From the NCBI GenBank assembly GCA_026724425.1, contig JAIUCV010000007.1, positions 21,233,286 to 21,297,285 of the forward strand: a stretch of 64,000 nucleotides of DNA. The letters are read 5' to 3'. The stretch comes from Erythrophleum ivorense (taxonomy: Eukaryota > Streptophyta > Magnoliopsida > Fabales > Fabaceae). Shown here one piece after another: positions 1-11,831 of the stretch (the first letter of the stretch is position 1; the number at the start of each line of letters is the position of its first letter). The position numbers and the translations under genes are program-made. Under the pieces are notes generated by a model. The model did not search any database and was not told the origin of the DNA. It worked only from the letters and a program-made list of their open reading frames with translations.

Positions 1-2885
1 ATCCTTGGATCTGGAGAAAATATATTTTCCATCTCTAGGCTGATATTTTAGAGGGTAACAAACTTAGTCATTGTGAGTGGTCTGTTGCGCAACCCTCAAA
101 ATAAAACTAGGTTGATAAAATATGCAGTTAGTGGCACAACCTAGGTCATCTCCCTTGGAATTGGAGTTCAATGTTTAATTGGGTTTTCCAAATATTAAAA
201 GACTCTAAAAATTCTTAAACTAAGGGGGGTTTTGATTTAATTAAACTAAGTAAAATGAAATTAAAATTAAATTCCTAAATTCTACCTAATTGGATGAATT
301 ATGAGTGGATGATGGTCTTGTGACTAGCTTTGGAATCATCCCTTGGTATCCACTATCCTTATCCAATTGTGATTAATTATGGCCTAAGAGTTCCTAATTG
401 TGTTCATAACAAATTATCTTGAGTTACCACGCAAGAATCAAGAAATTAATGATCTAACGTTGAATTGAGACCTTAATCCCGCATTAAATTGTTAAATCTT
501 GTCTTTAAGATCAATGAACACCCAATTTGATTGATTAACTAATTAATTAGCCTCTGAATCATCATCCTAAAATGTTTAATTAACCAACTAAACATTAAGG
601 AATCATCAAATTAAACATTCAAACACATAATCTCACTCATGTATTTTATCGAACACCTTCGAAGCACACATGGGAAATTAGATAATAAAAAAAATCAATG
701 TCCAATCAGATCAATTAATCAACAAAAAGGTTCTCTAATTAGTGTCTAACCAGCCACTAATTATAATTACACAAATTCCCCATCAAATACAACTTAACCA
801 AGAAAATATATGAAAGAGAACAAAAGTGTAGGAAAATAAAGAAATTCTTAGCCAAAATTCTGAGTTCTTCTCCATGGATTCAAGCTTCTCCAAGGCTTCC
901 TCCTAACTAGCCACAGATGGAGATTAAAGCTTCATTGGAGATGGATGGATGGAAGATGGAATGGAGGAGAAGGCGTGGTGGATGTGGAATGGAAGAAGGG
1001 TGAAAGATGGATGAATATGGAATGGATGATGGGGTGGAGTCTTCGAATGGAATAGGGTATGAATGAATAAATAGGCGAATACCATGAATGAAGTTGCGTG
1101 AATAGAATGGAATCTGGGTTTGAATGGAGGGGTCCAATGAATGAAGGAAGCGTGACAGAATGAAGCCTCCAGATTTTCATTTAAGAGTCATGTGCCCCAG
1201 CTTCTGCTTTTTGTGTGTCACCCGTAGCTTCCTTAATCATTTTCCACGTTGGCCTTCATGCAGCTCTGTACCCGTGGCTTTTTTACTTATTCGTGCAGCT
1301 CATTCCATGCTGAAAGCTCCTTCTTTTCTTTTTGTATCACACGTTCAAACTACTTGTTCCTTCCATGTGAAGCTCTTCCCTACTCGTGCCCATCCAGTAC
1401 CTTCTCTTCTTCTTAAAAACGTACCAGAACCCGTAGCTGTTTCTTCTTAATTTCAACTGCTTTTCTTTTACGTGTTCCACGTTCTGCTCTTTACTTCTCT
1501 TCGTTCTCAGCTCCTGTCGCGTCATTTGTGAGTTGCTTCGTGTTTTACTCATGTTTCTGCTGCAGCTGTGGTCTCTTCTTCTTTCTCAAACCAGACTCGC
1601 ACTTTCCCACGTAAGAATCCTCCTATGCTCTTGTGGCTCTGCACGTGTATAAGTGTAGGCCCCACTTCAATTTATAATATTCCACCTGAAACTCTTAGCT
1701 CATCTTACTCCAGCGTCCTTTATGCATTCTGCTTGGCTTCTTCACACTCTTTCCTCCACTTTAGCTGCTGTGTGAGTTAACGCGAAACTCCCTCTCCTTC
1801 ACCACGTAGCTTCTTCTTCTCCATCTCACTTTTAATGTGTTTTCTATTTATTTATGTTGCAGCCCATAACTTCCACGTAAAGATTCTGCATTCATGCATC
1901 TGCTTCTTATCTCAACACGTAAGCTGCCTCAGCTGAGCTCTTTCATCTATTTGCTTGAGTTTCTCACACTTGCTTCCCTTTCTTTATAAACCAATAGCTC
2001 CTTGTTCAAGTGCTCATTCCTCTTGCATCCTTCCCACGTTCAAAGAACCATAGCCTCTCTTGTAAATTTTCCTTTCAAATTGTACACATAAAGCCTTCAT
2101 TTCTCCTTCAATTAATTTCCATTCAAGCTTAATTTTGCATTGAAAATCTGCACAAAAAGAATGGAGAGAATGAAATAGAAATATTCACAAAATTCATTTA
2201 AAAAGATTTATGCATTAAAAATCCAAGATTTTGTGATTTAATTCCTAAAGTGCAAAAGATGGCCACTAAAATAAAATCTTATCTAATTGAAGTCTTAGAA
2301 CCATATTTAATCATTAAAATGCCTAAGTTAGGAGAATTAAAACATATAAAAATCATGGTTATCACATTGCTTCCTTCTTCATTGAATTCTTAAATCTTTG
2401 GACCAGATCCATTTACTTGTAGGAGTTTCAAAATAAGCAAATTTTTTAAGTTGAAACTCATTTACATGAAATTTGTGCATATAAAATTATAAAAGAAATT
2501 TTCACCACCTTTTTTATCATTCAAATACACAATTAACATAGAGAATCTTAGATGAGCTTTGTAACAATAGTTCTTTTTAGATGATACAGTTCTTTGATTG
2601 ACCTTGTGATAATAGTTCTTTTGAAATCATAAAACAGGGCAAAATATAGGATTTTAGGCTTTATTTGATATCTAATATAGCTTCCTGCCTAGTTTTCTAC
2701 TACTTCTTGCATTCAATCTCAAGTGAAAGCAAGCCTAACTAATATTTTAAAGAAGGGTAATGCATTTTAGTTTTACTATCATTTATTTATTTATTTATTT
2801 TTAATGTTTCTCTTATTCATTTCCTCTTTTTGATTTGATTTGATCATATACTTGAGTTCCTACACAGCCAAATCAGCAAACAAGA
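1..2885. other. Upstream non-coding region, probably old repeat sequence
   Basis: No open frame here looks like a protein. The first ~840 bases are AT-rich, and phrases such as the 'cacaacctaggtcatctccc' stretch near 137 resemble non-coding parts of plant Ty3/gypsy elements, but I cannot assign a lineage. Bases ~1160-2100 are pyrimidine-rich with many ACGT cores. Bases 2100-2880 are AT-rich and lead directly into the resistance gene start at 2886, so the promoter should lie here. I cannot pick a convincing TATA box among the many AT runs. Confidence 0.4.
922..1165. repeat. ATGGA-rich low-complexity tract
   Basis: The + strand is strongly purine-biased and built from degenerate repeats of ATGGA, GGATG and GAATG (for example 'gagatggatggatggaagat' near 938). 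Open frames on the minus strand here encode Ser/Pro/Ile/His-rich peptides that simply read the repeat, so they are not called as genes. Confidence 0.6.
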
Positions 2886-5714
2886 ATGGAGATTCTCATT
2901 TCCATTGTTGGAAAAATAGTTGAGTATACTGTGGCACGTATTGGAAGGCAGGTAGGCTATTTGGTTTTCTACAAAGACAATTGTAAGGAGCTAGAGGATC
3001 AAGTTGAGGACCTACAGAGAATAGAAGAGTCTATCAAGCATGTCGTTGAACTAAAAAGAAGAAATGGAAAGGAAATTGAAGATGTTGTGTAGAACTGGCT
3101 GGGCAGAGTGGATGAAATTACAGAAACAGGAAAGTAACTTAGTGAAGATCCACCTCATAGGAATGTAGGGTGTTCTAGATGGTCTTTTCTTGATTTGAGG
3201 TCAAGACACCAACTTGGTAGAAATGCAAAGAAAATGATTAGAAATGTTGTTGAAATGCAAGGAAAGGGGAAGTTTGATCGAATTGGCTACTTTCCTCCTT
3301 TAGATGTAGTAGGCTCCACTTCTACTACAAGAGGTAGTGTAAAGCTTAAGTCAAGGACATCAAGAAAAGAGGACATTCTATTAGCTCTAAAAGACCTCAA
3401 AATAAGCAGAATAGGGGTCTATAGGTTAGGTGGGGTAGGGAAGACTACTTTAGTGAAAGAAGTTGTTGAACAAGCTAAAGATAACAAGTTGTTTGATGTA
3501 GTTCTTTTAGCTAATGTATCCCAAACTCCAAATCTTAAACAAATTCAAGATGAGATTGTAGATCATTTAGGCCTTCACTTTAAAGAAACAACCATAATTG
3601 TAAGAGCAAGACGCCTATGCGAGAGGGTAAAAAAAGAGAAAAGTATCCTAATCATACTGGATGATATTTGGGTAAGCCTTGATTTAGAGGAACTAGGAAT
3701 TCCTTTAGAGGATGATATTTGAGCAAAACATGATTAAGAGAAACTAGGAATTCCTTCAAGTGATGATCATAAAGGTTGCACATTGTTGCTAACTTCCAGA
3801 ACTCAAGATATATTACAAGAAATGGAGACTCAAAAGGATTTCAGACCAGATGTTTTAAATAAAGAAGAAGCTTTGAGCTTGTTTGAAGATATGGCTGGTG
3901 ATGATGTTAAAGATGCTACTTTGCATAGCGTAGCAACCCAAGTAGCCAAAAAATGTGCAGGCTTGCCTGTTGTCATAGCAACAATGTTAAGAGCATTAAA
4001 AAATAAAAATATTAATTATTGGAAAGAAGCCTTAAATCAACTACAAATAGTTGATAATCAAAGAGTGAATGAGATAGTTTATTCAACTTTAGAAATTGGT
4101 TACAATTATCTCGAGAGTGATGAAGTGAAGGCACTTTTCTTGCTTTGTGGACTATTGGGTTCAAAAATTCAAGTTAAATACCTGTTGAAAATTGTTATAG
4201 GTTTAGGCATATTTAGGAACACAATACTTTGAAAGATACAAGACTTAGACTCTATAAGTTGATTGGTTCCTTGAAGGCATCTTGTTTATTGCTTGAAAGC
4301 AACACAAATGAGAAGGTCAAAATGCATGACAGTGTTCGTGAAGTAGCACTAAAAATCACTTCAAGAGATCATCATGTTTTCCTTATTAAAAGGGATGTTG
4401 AGCTAAAGAAATGGCCAATAGAGGATTTGCTTCATTATATCCTCTTGGAATGATGTCACATCCATAAGCTTCCTGAAAGATTAGAGTGTCCTAAAGTTAA
4501 ATTTTTTGGCTTGTACAATATGAATTGTTCTTTAGGCATCCCAAATTCCTTTTTTGAGAGGATGGAAAACCTTGATGTGTTAGATTTGACTTGCATGCAC
4601 TTGTCTTCATTACCCAAATCTTTTTGTTCCCTAATTGACCCTCAAACATTGTGTTTGAATCGTTGTGCTTTAGGAGACATGACTAATATTAGGGCCTTGA
4701 AAAATTTAAAAATTCTTAGCCTTTATGGACCATCCATGATAAGATTGCCTTATGAATAAGGGCAATTGACTCTTCTTAAAATGTTAGATTTGACTGAATC
4801 TGGAATTGATGGAATCTTCCCATCCAACGTCATATCAAAATTGACCAAATTAGAAGAATTGTATATGGGAAATACATCCATTAAGTGGTAGTTAAAAAAT
4901 TCAGTTGAGGAAAATAGAAATGCTATCCTTGCTGAAGTTAGCCATTTGACAAACTTGACTGCTCTAGAAATTCAAATTCAAAAGGCTTGGATTTTGCCAA
5001 GAGACATAATGTTTGAGAAGTTAGAAAGATACAAAATAGTACTAGGAGATGTATAGGAATGGTCGCACAATTATAATGTCTCGAAAATGCTGAAACTCAA
5101 GCTTGGCACCAGCATTCATTTGGAGCATAGGATTAAAGAACTCATTAAAGGCGTGGAGGATTTGTACTTAGATGAAATAAATGGAATTTCCAATGTGCTT
5201 TACCATTTGAATGGAGAAGGATTTCCACTGTTAAAGCACCTTCACATCCAAAATAATACAGAAATTCAATACATCATTAACTCAATGGAGAGGAATCAAA
5301 CTCATGTTTTGTTTCCAAATTTAGAAACACTAACACTTCAGAATCTCAACAACTTGGAGAAGATATATCATGGCCCACTTACAGGCCATTCTTTTGACAA
5401 ACTCAAAGTCATCATAGTCAAAAATTGTGACAAATTGGAATATCTCTTCTCAGTTTCAACGGTTAAAGCTCTTTCCCAACTTCTTGAGATTAGAGTTTCC
5501 GAATGCAGTTATATGAAAAAAAATTGTGTTCGTAGAAAGTGTGGATAGTGGCATAACTATTCATGATGAGATCAAGTTTTATTCAATGTGCTTCTTGAGT
5601 TTAAGACATCTGCCTACAATTGATGATTTTTGCTCTAATGAGTTGACGTCTTCTATTACAACCGAGCAGAATTCATTAAGGACTAATATACCAACAGCCT
5701 TTTTTAATGCAAAG
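2886..5714 (+). pseudogene. Exon 1: CC, NB-ARC and first LRRs (broken)
   Basis: The start MEILISIVGKIVEYTV is typical of this NLR group. After the stop at 3090 the same frame continues with NWLGRVDEI, the conserved end of the CC domain. NB-ARC motifs visible: P-loop GGVGKTT (~3428-3450), kinase-2 ILIILDDIW (~3646-3672), RNBS-B LLTSRTQDIL (~3784), GLPL variant CAGLPVVIA (~3955), RNBS-D ALFLLCGLLG (~4132) and the MHD motif KMHDSVREVAL (MHD at 4322-4330). A one-base frameshift lies near 4215-4230. Four later stops (4451, 4757, 4891, ~5055) interrupt the LRR. An extra A in a run near 5520 shifts the frame back. The exon ends at AAAG|gtatgt (5714/5715). The P-loop and MHD are intact, so the ancestral gene was probably a functional switch-type NLR. 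Confidence 0.9.
3660..3761 (+). repeat. 51-bp tandem duplication at kinase-2
   Basis: The segment beginning 'gatgatatttgggtaagcct' at 3660 recurs from 3711 as 'gatgatatttgagcaaaaca'. The shared end 'gaaactaggaattcctt' makes the relationship clear. The period is 51 bp (17 codons), so the frame is kept. The second copy has acquired two stops (TGA at 3720, TAA ~3735). It doubles the region just after the kinase-2 aspartates, which is not normal for NB-ARC. Confidence 0.75.
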
Positions 5715-7047
5715 GTATGTTCTTTTTGTTTTATTCTTATTTTATATGCATTTTTAAAACTGATCATGCATGGAAAGTTTTAGATAACATTAAATATATT
5801 GACAACTACACTGCAAAACAACTTTTCTATTTATGCAATTATCTTTTACTTTAATCTTAAATAGAAATACTAATGAAATACAATTTTTTTGGACAGATTA
5901 ATGAAGTATAATATAATTTTTTTATTCAACAAAAAATTTTATAATCATCATGGTATATGTGCACGATGTGAGCTTTTGGATCAATTAATACTAACAATAA
6001 CATTAATTAAAAAAGGAATAACGTTAAATTAATGTTATGCCAATATTGAACAAAATTTTTAAAGACGTGCATTCAGAATATCTGTTGTTTGATCAAAATT
6101 TTCAGCATTTTCATCTTGCTCACATATAATTTTATTGTGTTCTTTATTTCTCGAAAAAAAATTAGTAGTGTTTAAAAGTGATTTATCAGAAAAAAATGTG
6201 ATTTGTACTGATCCATTGTATTTCTCTCATATTTGCACAAGGTATTTACGTTATATAAGATATAGCACATGCTTAAAAATTCAGACATTCAATACATCGA
6301 AACTAAATTCAACCCTCGGCATGTATAAATGTGTATGGGTGGACACATATATGCTTTGGTAAGAGTACAATTTTGATCCTTGAGTAGGTAACAGAACATC
6401 TTATCAAAATACCGTTTATTTTTTATTAGTTAAAATTGCTTATTTTATAATTACGCAAATTGTTATTCACTACTAATAAGATCCAATGAAATTAATTTCT
6501 TAAATTAAAAAAATAGAGTTATTAGCTATATAAAATAAAATAGTGATTTAAACCCATTTATAATGTGTTTGTGACGCACTGGCCTCTATGACTTTATCTT
6601 CTCTTAAGAAATTTTTTCTCATAACTTTGAGGTGTGTTTGGATGAGAGATAATTTAAGCTCTCCCCAATTTAGGAAATTTTGCACGAGAAAAACAAACCA
6701 TTAAGTATTTGTCACTTACTATTTCTTAAAAATGCATGTCAATAACCCAGATTATTATAATGAGTCATTTTAATGAAAGATAAATTTGTAAAACTATAAT
6801 ATAATTAATTATTTTAATTTTTTCATTTATTTCATTGTTAAGTTTAAACATTCAAACCAGAGAAATTGTCATTTAACGCAGTCCATTCTCCTTTAATCTC
6901 TCACATTTCTTTTTCTTAAGATTTCTTTCCTTTTCCTCTAAAAGTCCCAAAAATACATTATATCTTGTTTTGCTTGGTATACACCATAAATCTGCTAATG
7001 GTGGAGTAGTAAAGGATGCCGCTCTTGATTTGTACCATTTATATTAG

Positions 7048-7194
7048 ATTTGGATGATTTAAATTTTATTTTTTAATTTTAATATATATATTTATTTTAA
7101 AGGAAGAAAAATGCAAAATAAAAATTATCTTTGAACTAGTAATTTAAAAAAAATGACTGAAATAAAAAAAAATTAAAATCTAAATCATCCAAAT
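7048..7194. mobile_element. MITE-like element in intron 1
   Basis: A 147-bp AT-rich segment has terminal inverted repeats 'atttggatgattta' and 'taaatcatccaaat', extended imperfectly inward. The flanks tatattag (7040-7047) and tatatttg (7195-7202) form an 8-bp target duplication with one mismatch. An 8-bp duplication suggests a hAT-type non-autonomous element. It has no coding capacity. Confidence 0.55.
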
Positions 7195-7367
7195 TATATT
7201 TGAGTGGCCTAGACCTGGGCAAAGGATCAGCATCTGTTCTCCCATAAATCTAAAAGTTACTTTTCAACAATAAAACTTTAAAATACTTGAAATCTTTTAC
7301 TAATATCCAAAAACTATTTAAATCTCTTTTAAAGTAAAGTGATAGAAACATTATTTTTTGAATCTTA

Positions 7368-7620
7368 TACTACTTTGAGCTGAGAGTTAATTAGGATGTG
7401 ATAATAACTCGGAATCAGGATTTTGTTCTTTGATACCATGACATAAAATTCCTTGAAAAGATGGTAGTTTTTTTTTGCCCCAGAAAATTGTATTTCTTCA
7501 AAATTACAGTTCTTGTATACCACTTTGAGCAGGGAGTTCATTAGGATGTGAAAAGGATTCGGAATCAAGATCCTGTGCCTTGATACCATAACATAAAATT
7601 CCATGAAGATTTGGTATTTT
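7368..7620 (+). repeat. Direct duplication in intron 1
   Basis: Two ~100-bp copies (about 7368-7475 and 7517-7620) share phrases such as 'taggatgtga', 'cggaatca', 'ttgataccat' and 'acataaaattcc'. They lie just upstream of the exon 2 acceptor. Their origin is not recognised. Confidence 0.6.
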
Positions 7621-7668
7621 TCTTTTAAAAAAATTGTAGTTCTTCAATTTAACAAATTTGTTTTGCAG

Positions 7669-7903
7669 GTCAAAATTTTCCAATTTGGAGACTCTGAAGT
7701 TGAGTTCAATGAATTTAGAAAAAATTTGGGATGATCAACTTTCAGTAGCCTATTCTTTTTGTGATTTCGCTAACTTGACTGTGGAAGATTGTGGTAAACT
7801 AAAGTATTTATTCTCATCTTCTATGATTGGAAGTTTTTCAAACCTCAAACGACTTGAAGGAGATAATAGCTATAAAGGGGAGAAATAGCGCTGCATTGGA
7901 AGA
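7669..7903 (+). pseudogene. Exon 2: LRR segment (truncated)
   Basis: Starts directly after the acceptor 'ttgttttgcag'. It encodes SNLETLKLSSMNLEKIWDD and then CGKLKYLFSSSMIGSFSNL, the irregular LRR repeats typical of the RPS2/At4g27190 group (the LEKIW and LKYLF signatures). A stop (TAG) occurs at about 7886, shortly before the apparent donor gaagag|gtattg. The usual block after 'LKRLE' is missing, so the exon has lost internal sequence compared with normal members. Confidence 0.75.
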
Positions 7904-8058
7904 GGTATTGTGATTTAATTTGACCATCTTAAGCCATCTTCAAATATATGTGTAGTCATAAATATCATAGATTTTCTCTTGTGTGGTTGCAGTCATTCTT
8001 AATTATTATATATAATGTGGGTTATTTATGGACTTATTAATTGTGCATTGCATCACAG

Positions 8059-8777
8059 GTTCAATTCTCAATTTCGGAGACCATCATGAAAGTATGAGGA
8101 AAGCATGAGGAAAGTATGGCACTGCCAATTTGATGGATTGAAGACATTGGAAGTGAACAACTGTGAGAAACTCGAGAATATTTTCCCATCTTATATGCAG
8201 AGAACATTTGGAAGCCTGGAGACATTGAAGGTTAGTGATTGTGGTTCAATGGAAGAGATATTTGAATTAACTACAAATGAAATTCAGGGTGAAAAGGATA
8301 CAACAACGCGACTGAAGAAACTCCATCTACTTCGCTTGCCAAAGTTGAAACAAATATGGAGTAAGGATCCCCAAGGAATTCTGCGCTTTCATAATATACA
8401 AGATATGCATGTCCAACACTGGAAGCATAGAATATCTCTTCCCATTCTTAATAGCCATGGATCTTCTTCGACTTGAAAGACTTCACATGGATTCATGTGG
8501 GATGAAGGAAATTGTAGCAAAGAAAGAGGGACTCATGGAGGGAAAGGCCATATTTGACTTTCATCAATTATACTCCTTGGTGATTTGGGACATGCGTGAA
8601 CTTGAAAGGTTCTATGCTGGAAATCACATTTTACCATGCCCATCGTTGAGGGTATTAAGGGTCTGTAATTGTGCAAACTTGGAGTTATTCGAGAGACAGT
8701 GTGGAAGTTACCAAAGAAAAAATTCTGATAGCCAAACCCATGTATCAATGCAACAGTCTCTTTTCATAGCTGAAGAG
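8059..8777 (+). pseudogene. Exon 3: LRR segment (frameshifted)
   Basis: Follows the acceptor 'gcatcacag'. LRR coding is clear: KVWHCQFDGLKTLEVNNCEK, then SLETLKVSDCGSMEEIFE, then LPKLKQIW. Near 8420 the frame shifts by one base and continues with SIEYLFPFLIAMDLLRLERL and LRVLRVCNCANLELF. The exon ends GAAGAG|gtatga at 8777. The C..L..LPxL/IW pattern matches the other exons, so this is the same gene. Confidence 0.8.
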
Positions 8778-9130
8778 GTATGAATAATGGAATATTTTTT
8801 CCGGTCTTAATTAAATTTCTAGCTTTCCATATTATACTATTGTTCTTTTTAAATAGTTCGCATGTAAACTGTAAATAAGAAAGTCTAAAATATTTGGTAG
8901 AACTATGTAATAGTTCATTAGGTTTATATGAAACATTTTGAATTCAATAAAAGGTTGAAATATTTGTAATAGATTTTAGAACAAAAAACAGAAAAATGTA
9001 TTGAGGCTTATGCATAAAGTTGAATGCTTTGGGCGATCTAGCTAGAAAGAACGTAACTGTGTACTGTGCCTTCCTGCTTTTTAATATTATGAAGCATGGA
9101 GGCTCTAGGTGAAAGAAACTAAAGAAAGTT

Positions 9131-9970
9131 ATGTTTGAGGTGATGCCGAGCTTGGAAGAGTTGAATTTAAGAAATAAGGACGCCATAATGCTATTGCAAG
9201 ACCAGCAATGGAGGGACCATTTCAGAAAACCGAAGATTCTTCGGTTGTGCGATATTGAGGATAAACAAGCAGCAACTTTTCTTGATTCAGTTCTGCAAAA
9301 GGCACCGAATTTGGAAACTCTAGTAGTTCATGATAGTTCCTTGAAGGAGATATTCCAAGATGAAAGACTTGCATGTAAGGAATGCAAGAATGAAATTAGC
9401 ACCCAGCTCAAAAGATTGACGCTTAGTGAACTACAACTGCAACATATATGTAGAGAAGAATGCCAAATTGACCCGATTCTCGAGGTTCTTGAAGTCTTAT
9501 ATGTGAGACAATGTGCCAATTTGAAAAATTTTGTTCCTTCCTCCGTCACTTTTTCCCACTTGACATATTTGAAGATAGAAAACTGTAATGGATTGATAAA
9601 CTTAATTTCATCATCAACTGCAAGAAGTTTGATCAAATTGGAATGGATGGAATTAAAATAGTGTAATTCACTTGAAGAAATGGTGACACCAGAGGTAAAT
9701 GAGACGAAAGATGAAATTGTATTTAACAGTTTGAAAAGTTTAGAGCTTGAATGTTTGCCAAGGCTCAATAGTTTTTCATGTAGTAAGTGCTTCTTCAAGT
9801 TCCCATTGTTGAAGAAAGTTGTTGTGAGGCAATGCCCAAAGATGAAAATCTTCTCTGCTAGAGAAACAAGCACACCATTGCTTACAAAGGTACTAAAAGA
9901 GGGAAAAGATGATGAATGGTGCTGGGAAGGTGACTTGAATGGTACCAAAAGAAAGATGTTTCTGGATAAG
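9131..9970 (+). pseudogene. Exon 4: last LRR segment
   Basis: Encodes PSLEELNLRNKDAIMLLQD, SSLKEIF, VRQCANLKNFVP, SLKSLELECLPRLNSF and then the conserved end of this NLR group, WCWEGDLNGTKRKMFLDK, directly before the donor GATAAG|gtatgt (9970/9971). A single TAG at 9659 interrupts MELK*CNSLEEM, where the family usually has a sense codon before C. The 5' boundary is uncertain. An acceptor 'ctctag' lies near 9108, but the frame then meets a stop; the clear reading starts around 9131. Confidence 0.8.
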
Positions 9971-10124
9971 GTATGTTTTGATTTAGCCCTCTCTAATTGC
10001 CTTTTCAAATTTGGTGGCATACAGAGTGTTGTGACAACAAACAAAAATTCAATGTTTAAGTTGTTTAACCTGTTTCAATGCCCTTTTATTTTAACTGACC
10101 CTATAAATTTTTTTTTTGGCACAG

Positions 10125-10142
10125 GTTGCATCCCATAACTAG
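10125..10142 (+). pseudogene. Candidate alternative terminal mini-exon
   Basis: After a T-rich tract and the acceptor 'tttggcacag', the bases read V-A-S-H-N-stop in the phase left by exon 4. Joined to exon 4 this would end the protein as a conventional NLR. Skipping it would allow splicing to the exon at 10513. This is an inference from splice signals and phase only. Confidence 0.45.
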
Positions 10143-10512
10143 CTAATTACATATTATTTACCCTTACAAGTCACATTAACACACTTTGGAGTACGTTAAA
10201 TTTTGGCGCATTAAAATAAACAAGTAGCTAATTTGTTTGAATATCTGAACTGGAATAAAATCATTTGAGTAAGGCCAATTTGTATGATTGTATCCAAATA
10301 TGACATTTTCTTGTAAAAAATCTTCATGAATATATAGTTACACCTTTATCTTTAGTTTAAATGTTATATCAATTTAAGTAATTTAAATCTGATTTTGATT
10401 GAAAAAAAATTATGTACAACCCAAGCACATACAAAAAGACAAATATATATATATATATTAAATCTACATATTTATTGCTGTCATTTGTTGTTTGTGTGCC
10501 TGCCTTAATTAG
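10143..10512 (+). other. Intron between LRR end and linker exon
   Basis: AT-rich, with a short (TA)n run near 10445-10458 and no coding signal. It ends in a pyrimidine-containing tract and the acceptor 'ccttaattag'. Confidence 0.5.
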
Positions 10513-10825
10513 GTTTTTTGACAAGGAGATGAAGGAACTTATAAGGAATCTTCAAGTAATGTTTCTGAAAGTAGTCAACCCCATCAAAGGACTACGACTA
10601 CTGCTAGAGCATCAAGCTCCGAGGAGCACGAAGGACAATCAAGGTTTGATCAGATTGTAGATACAGGAAAGCAAGAAACACACAAGCTTCCAAGCTTATC
10701 TTATAAGAGAGAGCAGAAAGAGCATGCTTCATCAGCAGATCCCCGAAGTATCCCTGAGGCTCAAGAGGGGCCTCTGGTTCAGGCTGCACAAAATGCAATG
10801 AGCCCTAGTACAATTCAGGATGCAG
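10513..10825 (+). pseudogene. Linker exon with first copy of the repeated motif
   Basis: Phase 0 at the start, which matches exon 4, and phase 1 at the end (GATGCAG|gtatt). After a TGA at codon 3 the frame is open: GDEGTYKESSSNVSESSQ, a Ser/Gln/Glu-rich disordered stretch, and finally EGPLVQAAQNAMSPSTIQDA, which is the motif repeated in the next four exons. The composition suggests a flexible linker. I know of no catalytic or binding function for it. Confidence 0.65.
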
Positions 10826-11467
10826 GTATTAATGTCGTCTTGTATTCTCCAATTTGCCATAAATGATCAAATACTGCTTAGACTTTTGGCCTTAACTTTT
10901 CTTTTGGTAGGTTTAAGCGGCTTAAGTATTGCTCTCAAGTTAACTTTATTTTGGCCGGTTGAGCGATGATATTATTAAATCAGTCTACTATCAACTTTAT
11001 TTTGATACAATATTAAATAAATAACAATATTTTCTCGGTTTTATTATATTTATTTATTATAATATACAGTAATTACACAAATCAAATCAGTCGTATTAAG
11101 AGCACTTAATTATTATATAAATTATTAAATTGTAAGTAATTGAACATAAATATTTAATAAATTAATAAAATTTGGTTCAATATTGAATAGTTATTACATC
11201 AAAATTAAGATTTATGGTAGACATGAATTCAAAATACCGTCACTCTGCTTTGGCATGTTAATGACTTTTTCTTACTTTTTATTATGTGAATTGAAATCAA
11301 CTAGAAGAATCACATGACCTAAAAATTTTGTTCAATCAAATCCCCACCTCTATTATTACCTGCAAAAGTGGCCAAAAGAAAAGTACTGCCTACAATAGAG
11401 AAAGTACTATATCTCTTTAACATTTCAGAACCGAAGGGAATTATTTAATTTTTATTTATTTAATCAG
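10826..11467 (+). other. Intron after linker exon
   Basis: AT-rich non-coding sequence. It shares stretches with the following introns ('ccaatttgccataaatgatc' just after the donor, the aattgaaatcaactagaagaatcacatgac block before the exon), showing that introns were duplicated together with exons. For length, compare the ~340-bp introns downstream. Confidence 0.6.
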
Positions 11468-11560
11468 CTATTGAGGCCCAAAAGATGTGTGAAGTCATTG
11501 AGAGGTCCGTGGTTCTAGCAACTAAAAACACAGTGAGCTCTACTACAGTCCATGATGCAG
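11468..11560 (+). pseudogene. Repeated 93-bp exon, copy 1
   Basis: Acceptor 'tttaatcag', donor GATGCAG|gttttt. It is 93 bp long, phase 1 at both ends and open: AIEAQKMCEVIERSVVLATK then NTVSSTTVHDA. Because 93 is a multiple of three and the phases match, insertion or loss of one unit keeps the frame. Confidence 0.65.
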
Positions 11561-11831
11561 GTTTTTATCTTGTTACAGTACTCTTTGGCTTAATTAATAT
11601 TTATAACTTCCTATAATGTGAACTGAAATCTACTAGAAAAATTACATGACTCAAAAATTTGTCCTAGTGAGAATTTGTTTTACAAGACCACAACCTTTAT
11701 AGATAACATCAACAAAGAAAGTAATGCATTTTTTACATTTTGTAAGGAAGTAATTTTATATTTTGCAAAAATCTTGTGTCACTCTGTTTTCTTAGCTCCT
11801 TTTTCTTTTCTAAAAAAACTTATTTATTTAG

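Larger units (their letters stand above)
5715..7668 (+). other. Intron 1 of the resistance gene
   Basis: Bounded by a good donor (AAAG|gtatgt) and acceptor (ttttgcag|GTC). At ~1.95 kb it is longer than is usual for introns between LRR exons in this family. It is AT-rich with no coding signal, and it contains a 147-bp MITE-like element and a ~100-bp direct repeat, listed separately. Confidence 0.7.

Noticed and set aside
9328..10044. A 238-codon open frame on the minus strand, the second longest single reading frame in the window
   Set aside because: It lies exactly antisense to the last LRR exon, whose sense translation matches the NLR family. The antisense peptide has no family features.
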